Positions 18,616-27,164 of a stretch of DNA of 64,000 nucleotides are shown here, piece by piece. The notes beneath the pieces are model-generated. The model did not search any database, had not been told where the DNA came from, and was given only the letters and a program-made list of their open reading frames with translations. The position numbers were made by a program, and so were the translations under genes. The stretch's first letter is position 1, and the number at the start of each line of letters is the position of its first letter. Origin of the DNA: Pedobacter hartonius (lineage in GTDB: Bacteria; Bacteroidota; Bacteroidia; Sphingobacteriales; Sphingobacteriaceae); assembly GCF_900107535.1 (NCBI RefSeq), contig NZ_FNRA01000002.1, positions 310,001 through 374,000 of the forward strand, written 5' to 3'.

Positions 18616-18726
18616 TAAGCGTTTTCATCTGTTTATTTTAGTATATTTATAGATTAACTTAAACCTTTATAAAAGGATTTGATCTAATAAAGACACAAAT
18701 AAAACCTATACAGATGAAAACGCTTA
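18616..18726. repeat. 17-bp perfect inverted repeat spanning the 5' leader and start codon of the DUF4251 gene
   Basis: The arm TAAGCGTTTTCATCTGT at 18616-18632 has its exact complement at 18710-18726, 77 bases apart. The right arm includes the ATG at 18714 and the first four codons. A transcript starting before 18616 could pair the two arms and bury the start codon; the loop contains a smaller CCTTT-ATA-AAAGG hairpin. Confidence 0.75.
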
Positions 18727-19250
18727 AAAATATCTTTCTTTTTGCCTTGCTCTTTTCTGTGGTAAAACTGTCTGCCCAGACAGATAAAGCAACAACTGCC
18801 AGGATCATTGCAGCGCAGAATTACGTATTTGTTGCCACTACGGCCTATCCGCTCAATGCGGCAGACATTAATAAGATCATGAGCAGACTGCCGGGTTATA
18901 ATGGCGGTGGCAATATTAACCTTACCGGTTCAAGTTATGACTTGTCAGTAACGACGGACAGCCTGGTGGCCTATCTTCCTTATTACGGACGATCTTACAC
19001 GCCCAAGTATGGCAGCATTGATGAAAACGGCATCAAATTCAAATCAAAGGACTTCAATTACAAAAGCAGCGCCCGTAAAAAAGGCGGCTGGAATATCACC
19101 ATGACCCCAAAGGATATCAAGGATAACTATAGTTTAACCCTATTGATCACGACTTCAGGTTATGGTACGCTGACCGTCAACAGCAATAATCAGCAGTCCA
19201 TCACATTCAATGGATATATTGCAGAAACCAAGCCCAAAAAGGCCGGCTGA
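18714..19250 (+). CDS. DUF4251 domain-containing exported protein
   Basis: 178-residue secreted protein of the Bacteroidota DUF4251 family, function unknown. Signal peptide MKTLKNIFLFALLFSVVKLSA before Gln22. The rest is beta-rich, with the family stretch FVATTAYPLNAADINKI...LPYYGRSYTPKYGS and a C-terminal strand ITFNGYI. The start codon lies inside the right arm of a 17-bp inverted repeat, which may control translation. It converges with the glutaminyl cyclase gene, only one base apart. Confidence 0.85.
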   Translation: MKTLKNIFLFALLFSVVKLSAQTDKATTARIIAAQNYVFVATTAYPLNAADINKIMSRLPGYNGGGNINLTGSSYDLSVTTDSLVAYLPYYGRSYTPKYGSIDENGIKFKSKDFNYKSSARKKGGWNITMTPKDIKDNYSLTLLITTSGYGTLTVNSNNQQSITFNGYIAETKPKKAG

Positions 19251-19251
19251 T

Positions 19252-20349
19252 CTATTTTGAACCGGCAGGGACCAGGTCAATCTGGAACAATTTGGAAAAC
19301 TTTTTCCCGGTGACAAATAAACGTTTTCCGATTGCGTCCCATGCAATACCATTCAGTACGTCTGTATTGGGATATTTATCTTTTGCAGGCAAGATCCCTG
19401 TCAGATCAATATAACGCTCTATAGAGCCGTTTTTAGGGTCAATTACGGCAATCTTATCCGTCTGATAGATGTTCGCGTAGATCTTCCCTTCAATATACTC
19501 CAGTTCATTGAGCTGGTCTACCTGTCCGTTGTTGTCATATACATCGATATAACTTTCTTCTTTGTAATCCGTTCCGTTCAGGAACCAGATCCTGTTGGTA
19601 CCGTCCGACTTCAGCAGCCGCTGCCCGTCATAGGTCAGCCCCCATCCTTCCCTGCTGTTCTGGTAAGGAAAAGTACCCAGCTCTTTCAGTGATTTCGAAT
19701 CATATACAAACCCCATATTCTCCTTCCAGGTCAGCATCAGGATCTTATCGCCTACCAGGGTGGAACCTTCGGCAAAGTACTTTTTATCAATATCTATCCG
19801 CTGTAATGCCTTGCCAGACTCCAGTGCCACCCACCTTAAAGTAGAAGTACCATACTCTCCGGTACTTTCCAGGAATTTCCCGTTATGGTATTCCAGGCCC
19901 TGGGTGTAAGAACTGGTATCATGGGGAAAAACGTTCAGCACCTTATAGGTAAACTTAGCTGGTTTAGTGGATGATTTCAGCACGATATTAATCGTCACCG
20001 TATCCTTTTCTTTCCCATTATCTACTATTGCAGAGATCAGCCTGTAACCCAGTGAAAGGCCGGTGGTAGGGATTGTAAATACATCTTTCCCGGCTTTTGT
20101 GCCTACCGGCTTGCCGTCTACCAGGTAACTTACATTGGTAATCTTGCTTTCTGCAGGAAGATCGACCTCCACTTTAACTTCTTCTCCCAGGCCATAGGTC
20201 TGGCCCTGTTCAGGGAGCTTAAAGCCGGGCACATCATTCCTGCTGCCCTCATTTCTACAGGAAGTGACCAGGGTAATACCGACAAGCAGATAAGCCAGAG
20301 TGATCATTTTATAATATTTAACAAGCGTATTACGTTGGCCAGAATGCAT
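19252..20349 (-). CDS. Glutaminyl-peptide cyclotransferase (glutaminyl cyclase) lipoprotein
   Basis: Converts N-terminal Gln of exported proteins into pyroglutamate. 365 residues from the ATG at 20349; the alternative ATG at 20307 gives a lipoprotein signal without a charged n-region, so I prefer the longer form although it overlaps yraN by 20 bases. The lipobox is ITLVTSC. After an Ig-like N-terminal part, the beta-propeller of the plant/bacterial QC family begins around SSYTQGLEYHNGKFLESTGEYG, followed by further blades (AEGSTLVGDKILMLTWKE, QVDQLNELEYIEGKIYANIY). It is the last gene of the dnaG-yraN run. The enzyme fits the many exported proteins here that would begin with Gln. Confidence 0.87.
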   Translation of the reverse strand: MHSGQRNTLVKYYKMITLAYLLVGITLVTSCRNEGSRNDVPGFKLPEQGQTYGLGEEVKVEVDLPAESKITNVSYLVDGKPVGTKAGKDVFTIPTTGLSLGYRLISAIVDNGKEKDTVTINIVLKSSTKPAKFTYKVLNVFPHDTSSYTQGLEYHNGKFLESTGEYGTSTLRWVALESGKALQRIDIDKKYFAEGSTLVGDKILMLTWKENMGFVYDSKSLKELGTFPYQNSREGWGLTYDGQRLLKSDGTNRIWFLNGTDYKEESYIDVYDNNGQVDQLNELEYIEGKIYANIYQTDKIAVIDPKNGSIERYIDLTGILPAKDKYPNTDVLNGIAWDAIGKRLFVTGKKFSKLFQIDLVPAGSK

Positions 20350-20692
20350 CTTCAATATGATTAATTTTATAAAGTTCCTTATTTTCAAAAACAATTGCAA
20401 CAATGTCGAACCGGATCTCGCCCTGGTGGTTCCTCCTGTCGATATAAACCGCAGAGGCGAACTCCAGTTGTTTCTCTTTTTTCCAGTCTACAAACTCTTC
20501 GGGCTCCCCATGATCAACAGACCTCCGGGTTTTCACTTCCACAAAGATCAGTTTACCCTCATGAAAAGCGATCAGGTCAATTTCTGCCCTGCCATAAACC
20601 CAGTTCACATCCAGTATCCGGTACCCCAGTTTTTCCAGGTATTCTTTCGCCAGGAGCTCCCCGTATCTGCCAAGTTCATTGTGTTCTGCCAT
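20330..20692 (-). CDS. yraN: YraN/UPF0102 family nuclease-fold protein
   Basis: 120-residue cytoplasmic protein of the UPF0102 family, related to Holliday-junction-resolvase-like endonucleases. Visible family elements: GRYGELLAKEYLEKLGYRIL, the acidic AEIDLIA and the FVEVKTRR lysine strand, which together form the PD-(D/E)xK site. No biochemical role is fixed for bacterial YraN. It lies 14 bases after dnaG and overlaps the start of the glutaminyl cyclase. Confidence 0.9.
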   Translation of the reverse strand: MAEHNELGRYGELLAKEYLEKLGYRILDVNWVYGRAEIDLIAFHEGKLIFVEVKTRRSVDHGEPEEFVDWKKEKQLEFASAVYIDRRNHQGEIRFDIVAIVFENKELYKINHIEDAFWPT

Positions 20693-20706
20693 CCAGCCGA
20701 TTACCG

Positions 20707-22668
20707 TTATTTCAGTATCACAGAACCCAAAAATTTCGAAATCTCTCTTTCTACATTCTTGATATAGGCATAACGCTGCATCAGTATTTCCTGGTTTACA
20801 GGATCGTTTTCTACTTTAATCTCCTGTAAGAGGCCCAGCAGGATGCGGTCCACCTTTCTTTTTTTCAGGTGAAACAGCCCACCCAGAATAGTGGCTTTTA
20901 AGTTTACGGTTTCATCCCTCACATAGATCTGGTGTTTATTGTACCAGTTCTCGCTCAATGCGTAGGGCGAAGTAGATAAAGTAATGGCCAGGTCTGCAAT
21001 TACGCGGTTATCATTTTTGATAAACTGGTTTGCAACCGGCAAATGCCCATTCTCAATCTCTTCTTTATAATTCTCAATGATCAGTTTACAAGTTGGATCT
21101 TCAAAGGTCACATCAGACAGGTTCTGCATGATGAAAGACCCGATATACATATTATCAATATTATCCCAGCTGACCAGCTCGTGTCCGAATGCCAGTAAAA
21201 GCCTGACAATTTCATTTTCCTGCAGCTGGTCGTTATCCGGGCTGCTCTCCAGCTCCGGAAGGTCAGGATGGAAATTATCGTCGAACAGGTTATCAGGCGG
21301 TCCGTCCGGCGCCGCAGGATTTTGTGAATATTGCTGTTTCTGCTGGGAAGAAGTCTTTTTAAACCTGGCAGACTTCATTTTGTTGAGTTCCGTCAGCAGC
21401 ATCCGCTCCTCTACCTGCAGCAGTCGGCTGCATTCCCGGATAAACACTGAAGCCTTGATATCATCAGGAATCTTTGCGATGCTTTCTACAATATCCCTGA
21501 TAATGCCCGCACGTTTGATTGGATCTGTACCAGCTTCTTTCAGCAGGATATCGGCCTTGTATAAAATGAAATCCTTGCGGTTATTCTCAATATAAATTTT
21601 AAATGCACCTGCGCCAACCTTATGCATGTATGAATCCGGGTCATGGCCGTCAGGAAAGTTCACCACTTTCACGTTCAGTCCTTCTTCCAGGATCATGTCC
21701 AGTCCGCGCAGCGAGGCCTTTATACCAGCAGCATCCCCATCATATAAAATGGTTACATTCTGGGTGAAACGGCCGATCAGCCGGATCTGCTCTACCGTAA
21801 GCGAAGTACCGGAAGAGGCTACTACATTTTCTATGCCAGCCTGGTGTACCGAAAGCACATCGGCATAACCTTCTACGAGGTAACAGTTATCAAACTCGCG
21901 GATGGCCTTTTTTGCCTGAAAAAGCCCGTAAAGGACGTTCGACTTATGGTAGATATCACTTTCAGGAGAGTTGACATATTTAGGGACATTCTTGTCCGTC
22001 TTCAGCGTTCTTCCGCCGAAACCGATAACCCTGCCGGTAAAGTTATGGATAGGGAACATTACCCTTCCGCGGAACCTGTCGTATACTTTTCCCTTATCGT
22101 TGCGGATGGACAGGCCGGTACGCTCAAGGTATTCTTCCTTATGTCCGGCAGCCTTCGCGCTCAGGATCAGTGCATCCCATTGATCAGGAGAATAACCCAG
22201 TTCAAATTTCTTAATGATATCTTCCCTGAAGCCTCTTTCCCTGAAGTAACTCAGACCGATTGCGCGGCCATGCTCTCCCGTCCAGAGTTCATTGGCAAAA
22301 TAATTTGCGGCATAGAGCGAAACCACATACAGGCTTTCGCGTGCATTGTTTGCTTCTACATCCTGGGGGCTCTGCTCCTTTTCTTCAACCTCTATATTAT
22401 ACTTTTGTGCAAGGTATTTCAGGGCTTCCGGGTAAGAGTATTTCTCATGGTCCATGATGAAATGCACTGCATCCCCCCCTTTTCCACAGCCAAAACACTT
22501 ATAGATACCCTTGGTAACAGATACATGGAAAGACGGCGTCTTTTCGTTATGGAACGGACAATTGCCAATTAAACTGGTTCCACGTTTTTTTAAAGACACA
22601 AAATCACCCACCACCTCCTCAATACGGGCGGTGTCCATGATCTTATTGATGGTATCCTGGTATATCAT
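20707..22668 (-). CDS. dnaG: DNA primase
   Basis: Synthesises RNA primers at replication forks. 653 residues. The N-terminal CHC2 zinc finger is CPFHNEKTPSFHV...CFGCGKGGD, followed by the Toprim catalytic core (LVEGYADVLSVHQAG with the catalytic Glu, and the acidic metal site LYDGDAAGIKA), and a DnaB-binding-like C-terminal helical region after a Gln/Pro/Asp-rich linker. It sits between an SGNH hydrolase gene (10 bases upstream) and yraN (14 bases downstream), a run without the usual rpoD partner. Confidence 0.96.
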   Translation of the reverse strand: MIYQDTINKIMDTARIEEVVGDFVSLKKRGTSLIGNCPFHNEKTPSFHVSVTKGIYKCFGCGKGGDAVHFIMDHEKYSYPEALKYLAQKYNIEVEEKEQSPQDVEANNARESLYVVSLYAANYFANELWTGEHGRAIGLSYFRERGFREDIIKKFELGYSPDQWDALILSAKAAGHKEEYLERTGLSIRNDKGKVYDRFRGRVMFPIHNFTGRVIGFGGRTLKTDKNVPKYVNSPESDIYHKSNVLYGLFQAKKAIREFDNCYLVEGYADVLSVHQAGIENVVASSGTSLTVEQIRLIGRFTQNVTILYDGDAAGIKASLRGLDMILEEGLNVKVVNFPDGHDPDSYMHKVGAGAFKIYIENNRKDFILYKADILLKEAGTDPIKRAGIIRDIVESIAKIPDDIKASVFIRECSRLLQVEERMLLTELNKMKSARFKKTSSQQKQQYSQNPAAPDGPPDNLFDDNFHPDLPELESSPDNDQLQENEIVRLLLAFGHELVSWDNIDNMYIGSFIMQNLSDVTFEDPTCKLIIENYKEEIENGHLPVANQFIKNDNRVIADLAITLSTSPYALSENWYNKHQIYVRDETVNLKATILGGLFHLKKRKVDRILLGLLQEIKVENDPVNQEILMQRYAYIKNVEREISKFLGSVILK

Positions 22669-22677
22669 TAAGGTGTA

Positions 22678-23343
22678 TTACTTCAATAGTGGCAGGAACA
22701 AATCAGCTACAGTCTGGTTACCTTTTGCATTCAGATGAACACCGTCAGTAGTCAGTATTCCTTTTTCAAGGTCGCCGGTATTGTTTGCGGCATCATAAGC
22801 AGTGAACTGTGCCCTCAGGTCAACCAATGGCAATTTATTTTTAAGGGCCAGCTGACGGATGGCTTCTGAAAACTTATCCAGTTCTGCATCCATATCATTT
22901 TCGCCGGTCTTTTTCTCTCCAATAACAGCGGGTGTACATAAGATCACTTTGGCATTACCCGCCTGGATTTTAATGATCAGTGCCTGGTAGAATTTGACAA
23001 ACTTATCAAGATCTGTTCCGGTGTGCGATGTTTTCTTATGCCAAACATCATTCACACCGATGTAGATCACTACAAGATCTGGCTTCTTGTTCAGGACATC
23101 ATCTTCTAAGCGAAGATAAAGGTCATATACCTTATTGCCGCCAATTCCTGCACCCATTACCTCATACGCTGAAGAATCAAGTGATTTTTTGACCAGGTCA
23201 ACATACCCGCCCGGTGCAACTCCCTGCTGGGTGATGGAATCACCAAAGAAAATAATCTTTTTCGGTTTTAATTTCATAGCTAAAATAGAGACAGCAAAAC
23301 AGCAGGCCATCAGGTACAAGATAGATTTTATAAGTTTTTTCAT
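22678..23343 (-). CDS. SGNH/GDSL hydrolase, membrane-anchored or exported
   Basis: 221-residue esterase of the SGNH superfamily from the ATG at 23343, which gives the hydrophobic N-terminus MKKLIKSILYLMACCFAVS; the frame is open further upstream but would run into the phosphodiesterase gene. Block I FFGDSITQQG holds the nucleophilic Ser, block III is YIGVNDVW and block V TTDGVHLNAKG holds the catalytic Asp/His pair. There is no clear signal cleavage site, so it may stay anchored. Substrate unknown; family members act on acetylated sugars or lipids. Likely co-transcribed with the phosphodiesterase gene upstream and dnaG downstream. Confidence 0.82.
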   Translation of the reverse strand: MKKLIKSILYLMACCFAVSILAMKLKPKKIIFFGDSITQQGVAPGGYVDLVKKSLDSSAYEVMGAGIGGNKVYDLYLRLEDDVLNKKPDLVVIYIGVNDVWHKKTSHTGTDLDKFVKFYQALIIKIQAGNAKVILCTPAVIGEKKTGENDMDAELDKFSEAIRQLALKNKLPLVDLRAQFTAYDAANNTGDLEKGILTTDGVHLNAKGNQTVADLFLPLLK

Positions 23344-23440
23344 CGTATTACCCTCTTTAATATTAGTGTTCCAAACGATTGTCAAAGATAACCAATTCAT
23401 CCCGTTTATGTATAACCAGTCGACGAAGTTCGACGGTTTC

Positions 23441-24703
23441 TTAGCGCAATATGCTTTCAAGAACTTCCTTTTTACCATCTATCTGTTCAGTATACGTTAA
23501 TCCAAGGATCGTAGTGACCAGCGGGTACACATTTACATTTTCAAATGCCGGTATTTTAAGGCCTTCTTTGAAGGCTGGCCCCCAGGCAAAAAAAGTAGCC
23601 TGCATATCTTTCACCTTTAGCGGATCGAAACCATGGTGCCCGATGCCCGGTATTTTATCGGAAAAGACTTTCGGCCAGTCGGGTATCAGGAGAATATCCC
23701 CGATACGGTTCATCCTGTCATCTTTCGCCCCATAGTGAAACCTGTCCGGCATTTCTGTCTTCAGGTAGACCTTATAATCCCTGGCCGATTTACGGAGCGC
23801 CGCGTACATGGGTTGTATATCGGCCTTGTCCCTGGCATATAATTCCAGCGTGGTGCTGGAATAGATTACCTTAAACTTATCCCTGTCAATGATTTTCGGT
23901 GTACCAATAGGATTTTTAGTATCCACAGTAGTCATCCCATGATCTGAAACAAAAATAAAACTGACCGGCAGTCCGGTAGCCTTAACCGCTTGTGTAAGCT
24001 GGTAAACAACAGAATCTACCAATTTTACCGCCCTTGCTGTTTCAGGTGCTTCAGGCCCGAAATGATGGCCGGAATGATCGGGTTCAGACAGGTAAAAGGT
24101 AATGAAGTGCGGCCTTTTTTCTTCAGGCAGTTTCAACCAGTTCAGCACGATCTGAATCCTGTCAGGCATTTTGATTTTTTCCGTATATGTATAATAATAT
24201 GTGGGCCTCACTCCCTTAATAGCAGCTTCAGACCCTACCCAGAACAGGCTGGCTGCAATCATGTGCTGCTGTTCTGCCAGTACCCACAGCGGGGTTCCGC
24301 CATACCAGCTTCCATCCCTTACCTGAAGCTTATTACTCATACTATAGCTGTCATTCTTCTCTGCACTATAATAGCTGTTGCTGACCAGTCCATGATGAGA
24401 AGGGTACATGCCCGTAACCAGCGTATAATGGTTTGGGAAAGTTACGGTAGGAAAAGAGGGGATCATGGCCGCAGCACGCAGGCCCTTAGCACTCAGTTTC
24501 AGTAAATGTTCCGCATGATATTTCTTTGCATAATCATAACGGAAGCCATCCGCAGAAATCAGGATCACATATGGCTTTTTCTGCTGTTCCTCGGTGTTTT
24601 TACGGTCATGATCGGCATGAGATACCGTATCGCTTTTCAGCGCTTGCGCAGAGATGTTCAGTACACTAAATAATAATACCAGGCAGGTCAACAGTTTTTT
24701 CAT
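23441..24703 (-). CDS. Exported type I phosphodiesterase/nucleotide pyrophosphatase (alkaline phosphatase superfamily)
   Basis: 420-residue periplasmic enzyme of the NPP family, which cleaves phosphodiester or pyrophosphate bonds. Signal peptide ends NISA before Gln20. The metal and nucleophile motifs are ISADGFRYDYA, the catalytic Thr in FPTVTFPNHYTLVTG, SEPDHSGHHFGP, FVSDHGMTTVD and the late metal His in GHHGFDP. It has close to the usual length for single-domain bacterial NPPs. It leads the run phosphodiesterase - SGNH hydrolase - dnaG - yraN - glutaminyl cyclase. A nucleotide, phospholipid head-group or phytate-like substrate is possible. Confidence 0.87.
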   Translation of the reverse strand: MKKLLTCLVLLFSVLNISAQALKSDTVSHADHDRKNTEEQQKKPYVILISADGFRYDYAKKYHAEHLLKLSAKGLRAAAMIPSFPTVTFPNHYTLVTGMYPSHHGLVSNSYYSAEKNDSYSMSNKLQVRDGSWYGGTPLWVLAEQQHMIAASLFWVGSEAAIKGVRPTYYYTYTEKIKMPDRIQIVLNWLKLPEEKRPHFITFYLSEPDHSGHHFGPEAPETARAVKLVDSVVYQLTQAVKATGLPVSFIFVSDHGMTTVDTKNPIGTPKIIDRDKFKVIYSSTTLELYARDKADIQPMYAALRKSARDYKVYLKTEMPDRFHYGAKDDRMNRIGDILLIPDWPKVFSDKIPGIGHHGFDPLKVKDMQATFFAWGPAFKEGLKIPAFENVNVYPLVTTILGLTYTEQIDGKKEVLESILR

Positions 24704-24880
24704 TGAAATGATTTAAGCCTTATTGACGAAGGCGCCGTAAATCTAATGTTTTCAAATTACGCCTATATGATCCGTTTATTATATAAACATCCAATAATTT
24801 TCAAATTGTCATTTAAATAGTCAGTTTATATTGGTCACATATCGCTGTATTCAGGATGATAAGGGTTCACAAAATTATGA

Positions 24881-25795
24881 AATCGTCTTTCTGGGAAAGA
24901 CGATTTTCCGATAATTGTCTCTGTTTTACGGGGGCGCAGCATTGCTATAGAATTATTACCGCTTACCTTTACAGAGTATTGTGATTTTAGCGGACTAAAA
25001 CCTTCAGCATTCGGAGCCGCAAAAAATAAAACAATCGCATTATTTCACCGGTATCTTGTATTGGGCGGTTATCCGCAAACTATTGATATTCCTGAATACA
25101 TCCACACAGCTTATCTTCAGGAATACTACAATGCAATGCTATTGCGGGATATTGTAGAGTACAATCGGTTAACTAACTACTCCTACCTTCGTAGTTTATA
25201 CAGGCTTGCTGCATCTACTATTGGAAAAACCATCAGTAACCGCAGATTGTACAATCAATTAAAGTCGCAACAATACAGTGTTGGACTCAATAGCGTTTAT
25301 GAGGCAATGGATATGGCGGAACAAGCTTATTTATTTAAAAGGATTAGTCGTTTTGATTATTCAGACAGTAAAAGAGAGAAATCCGATAAAAAGATCTATT
25401 GGCTGGATAACGGCTTATTAAATGCAAATACAGCACAATATACAAGAAACCGCGGTCTTTTACTTGAAAACCTAATTTTTAAAGAACTCTATCAGAGATT
25501 TGGAAGCATCTATACCAGCAACATCTACTACTATGCTGACGCCTCAGGTGAATGTGATTTCATTGTATATCCTGAAGGTGGAACGGCACTCCCCGTACAG
25601 GTAAGCTGGTCGCTATCAGACGAAAGTACGCGAAGCCGCGAGATCAAAGGATTATTAAAAGCATGTACCTACTGTAAAGTGACCGAAGCATGAGTCATCA
25701 CAGCGGAAGAAGAAGAAGAACTAACTGTAGACGGCGTACATATCAGCATAAAACCGGCATGGAAGTGGATGATCACCTCCATGAAACGCGATTAA
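24881..25795 (+). pseudogene. Broken AAA-ATPase / DUF4143 protein
   Basis: The frame from 24881 encodes SVLRGRSIAIELLPLTFTEY, then LVLGGYPQ and a DUF4143 nuclease-like half (LLENLIFKELYQRFG...GECDFIVYP), as in the large family of AAA ATPases with C-terminal DUF4143. The N-terminal Walker A half is missing and there is no start codon. At 25691-25693 a TGA interrupts the frame, but the following codons still read VITAEEEEELTVDGVHISIK and end WKWMITSMKRD at a TAA (25793-25795), which is the normal end of such proteins. It is therefore decayed by truncation plus a nonsense change. The first possible start inside is a TTG at 25061, which is not credible as a real gene. Confidence 0.85.
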
Positions 25796-25848
25796 TTTAA
25801 CAATTAATTCACATCTATCATTTAGATTTACAGAAAGATAGATAAACC

Positions 25849-26235
25849 ATGAAGTTTCACCTTATCACGTTAATCAGCTTGTTCCTGCCCGCCATTTTCT
25901 CCACTGCTCAATGCCAGGAACACAGGGACCGCATCAACCCAAAATATTACCTGATTGCGCACCGCGGCGGGGTGGTAGACAGTGTAACTGCAGAAAACAG
26001 TGCTTCAGCTCTAAGTAAAGCTGCCGAAAGAGGCTACCGGATGGTTGAAGTAGACCTGCTTTTGAAAGTGTGCTTCAGCAATGTGAGCGAAAATTACAGG
26101 TGATGATTGATCAATGCATGGGGACTAAAATCTGATGAGCCCATGAAGGCCGCCAAAAAAAACAAACAGGACCTTGAATCTGCCGGGATTACATTCTTCC
26201 AGGTAGACTCTGACTATGAGCATTTTTTTTACTAG
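25849..26235 (+). pseudogene. Broken glycerophosphodiester phosphodiesterase
   Basis: The 84-codon start has a signal peptide (MKFHLITLISLFLPAIFSTA before Gln) and the GDPD N-terminal motif YLIAHRGGVVDSVTAENSASAL with the catalytic His, then MVEVDLLL. The middle of the enzyme is absent; the frame passes straight to VCFSNVSENYR and two TGA codons (26101-26106), then continues in the same frame as INAWGLKSDEPMKAAKKNKQ to FFQVDSDYEHFFY and a TAG at 26233. The last part looks like the family C-terminus. An internal deletion of roughly 130 codons plus nonsense mutations explain this; it is not functional. Confidence 0.85.
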
Positions 26236-27164
26236 TTATAGTCCTTGTGCAGGATCAGAAAACTTGCCCGTTCTTCCTTCTTGAAAGGAATGTTCCAGTT
26301 ACCCTGGTAGGTAATCTTTGAAGGCAGTTTTTCTTCGCCAAAATACCCCATTTCGATATTCATCTGTACATCAAAATCAAAAAGCATATTGCTGTACTTC
26401 ATGTCTACATAACGTCCCAGGATAGCAAAATCGCGCTTATCAAAAATCGTAACCAGCTCTTTGATCATCAGCCCGTCCTTAGTCCAGTTGCTCAGCCCTT
26501 CCTTTACGCTCACCCTGAAACGGTAAACAGGAATAGAATCCAGGTAAGTGCCGCTTTGGAAACCATAATCATAATACTGCCGCATATTTGCAGTAAAGAT
26601 TTCCGTCTTACTGCCGATAAAAGGGATGCCCTTTACAGGCCTCCCGGGGTTAAAGATCAGTGTTTTTAGCTTGTCCTTATAACTCGCATTGGATTCCCCT
26701 TTGGGGCTAGCTGAAGAGGTCTCCGAAGAAAAGTCAGTTTTATATGCATTCATGAAGATGTAATCAAACATCTCTACGGTATACAGCTGGTACTTGCCAT
26801 TTTTCTTAAAGACCTTTCCGGTATCCTGTTTGGCAAGGTATTCCATTTTAACGGGATTAGCCGTATGGCGGATCTTTCTGTAAATCTTCCCGTTTACCTT
26901 GTTTTTCTTATCATAAGTATAGATCCTGTTCTCAGCGATGAAACTGTGTTTTTTCATTTTCCTGAAAGCCGCATAAAAGGTAGTATCTGTGGTTACTGCC
27001 CGAATAAAAGTCTCCACACTCAGCTTTTGGGCAACAATATTCACATTGGAATCCAGTGTGATCGTCTTGATCGTATCCGGATTAAAACGGGGGATTTGCT
27101 GTGCGAACACATGAAACCCGCAAACTGTCATCGCGACAGTTAAAATAGTCCTGATGATCCTCAT
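26232..27164 (-). CDS. Hypothetical exported protein
   Basis: 310-residue protein that I do not recognise. The signal peptide MRIIRTILTVAMTVCGFHVFA ends before Gln22. The mature part is mixed alpha/beta, with charged repeats and aromatic strands such as YDYGFQSGTYLDSIPVYRFR and DMKYSNMLFDFDVQMNIEM, reminiscent of outer-membrane-associated or periplasmic DUF families of Bacteroidota, without cofactor motifs. It overlaps the cytoplasmic M20 gene by one base, so the two are probably made together. Its stop shares the CTAG palindrome with the convergent, broken GDPD gene. Confidence 0.75.
   Translation of the reverse strand: MRIIRTILTVAMTVCGFHVFAQQIPRFNPDTIKTITLDSNVNIVAQKLSVETFIRAVTTDTTFYAAFRKMKKHSFIAENRIYTYDKKNKVNGKIYRKIRHTANPVKMEYLAKQDTGKVFKKNGKYQLYTVEMFDYIFMNAYKTDFSSETSSASPKGESNASYKDKLKTLIFNPGRPVKGIPFIGSKTEIFTANMRQYYDYGFQSGTYLDSIPVYRFRVSVKEGLSNWTKDGLMIKELVTIFDKRDFAILGRYVDMKYSNMLFDFDVQMNIEMGYFGEEKLPSKITYQGNWNIPFKKEERASFLILHKDYN

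Noticed and set aside
25691..25693. In-frame TGA read as selenocysteine in the DUF4143 gene
   Set aside because: The gene also lacks its N-terminal half and a start, no SECIS-like hairpin follows, and this family does not use selenocysteine; decay is simpler.
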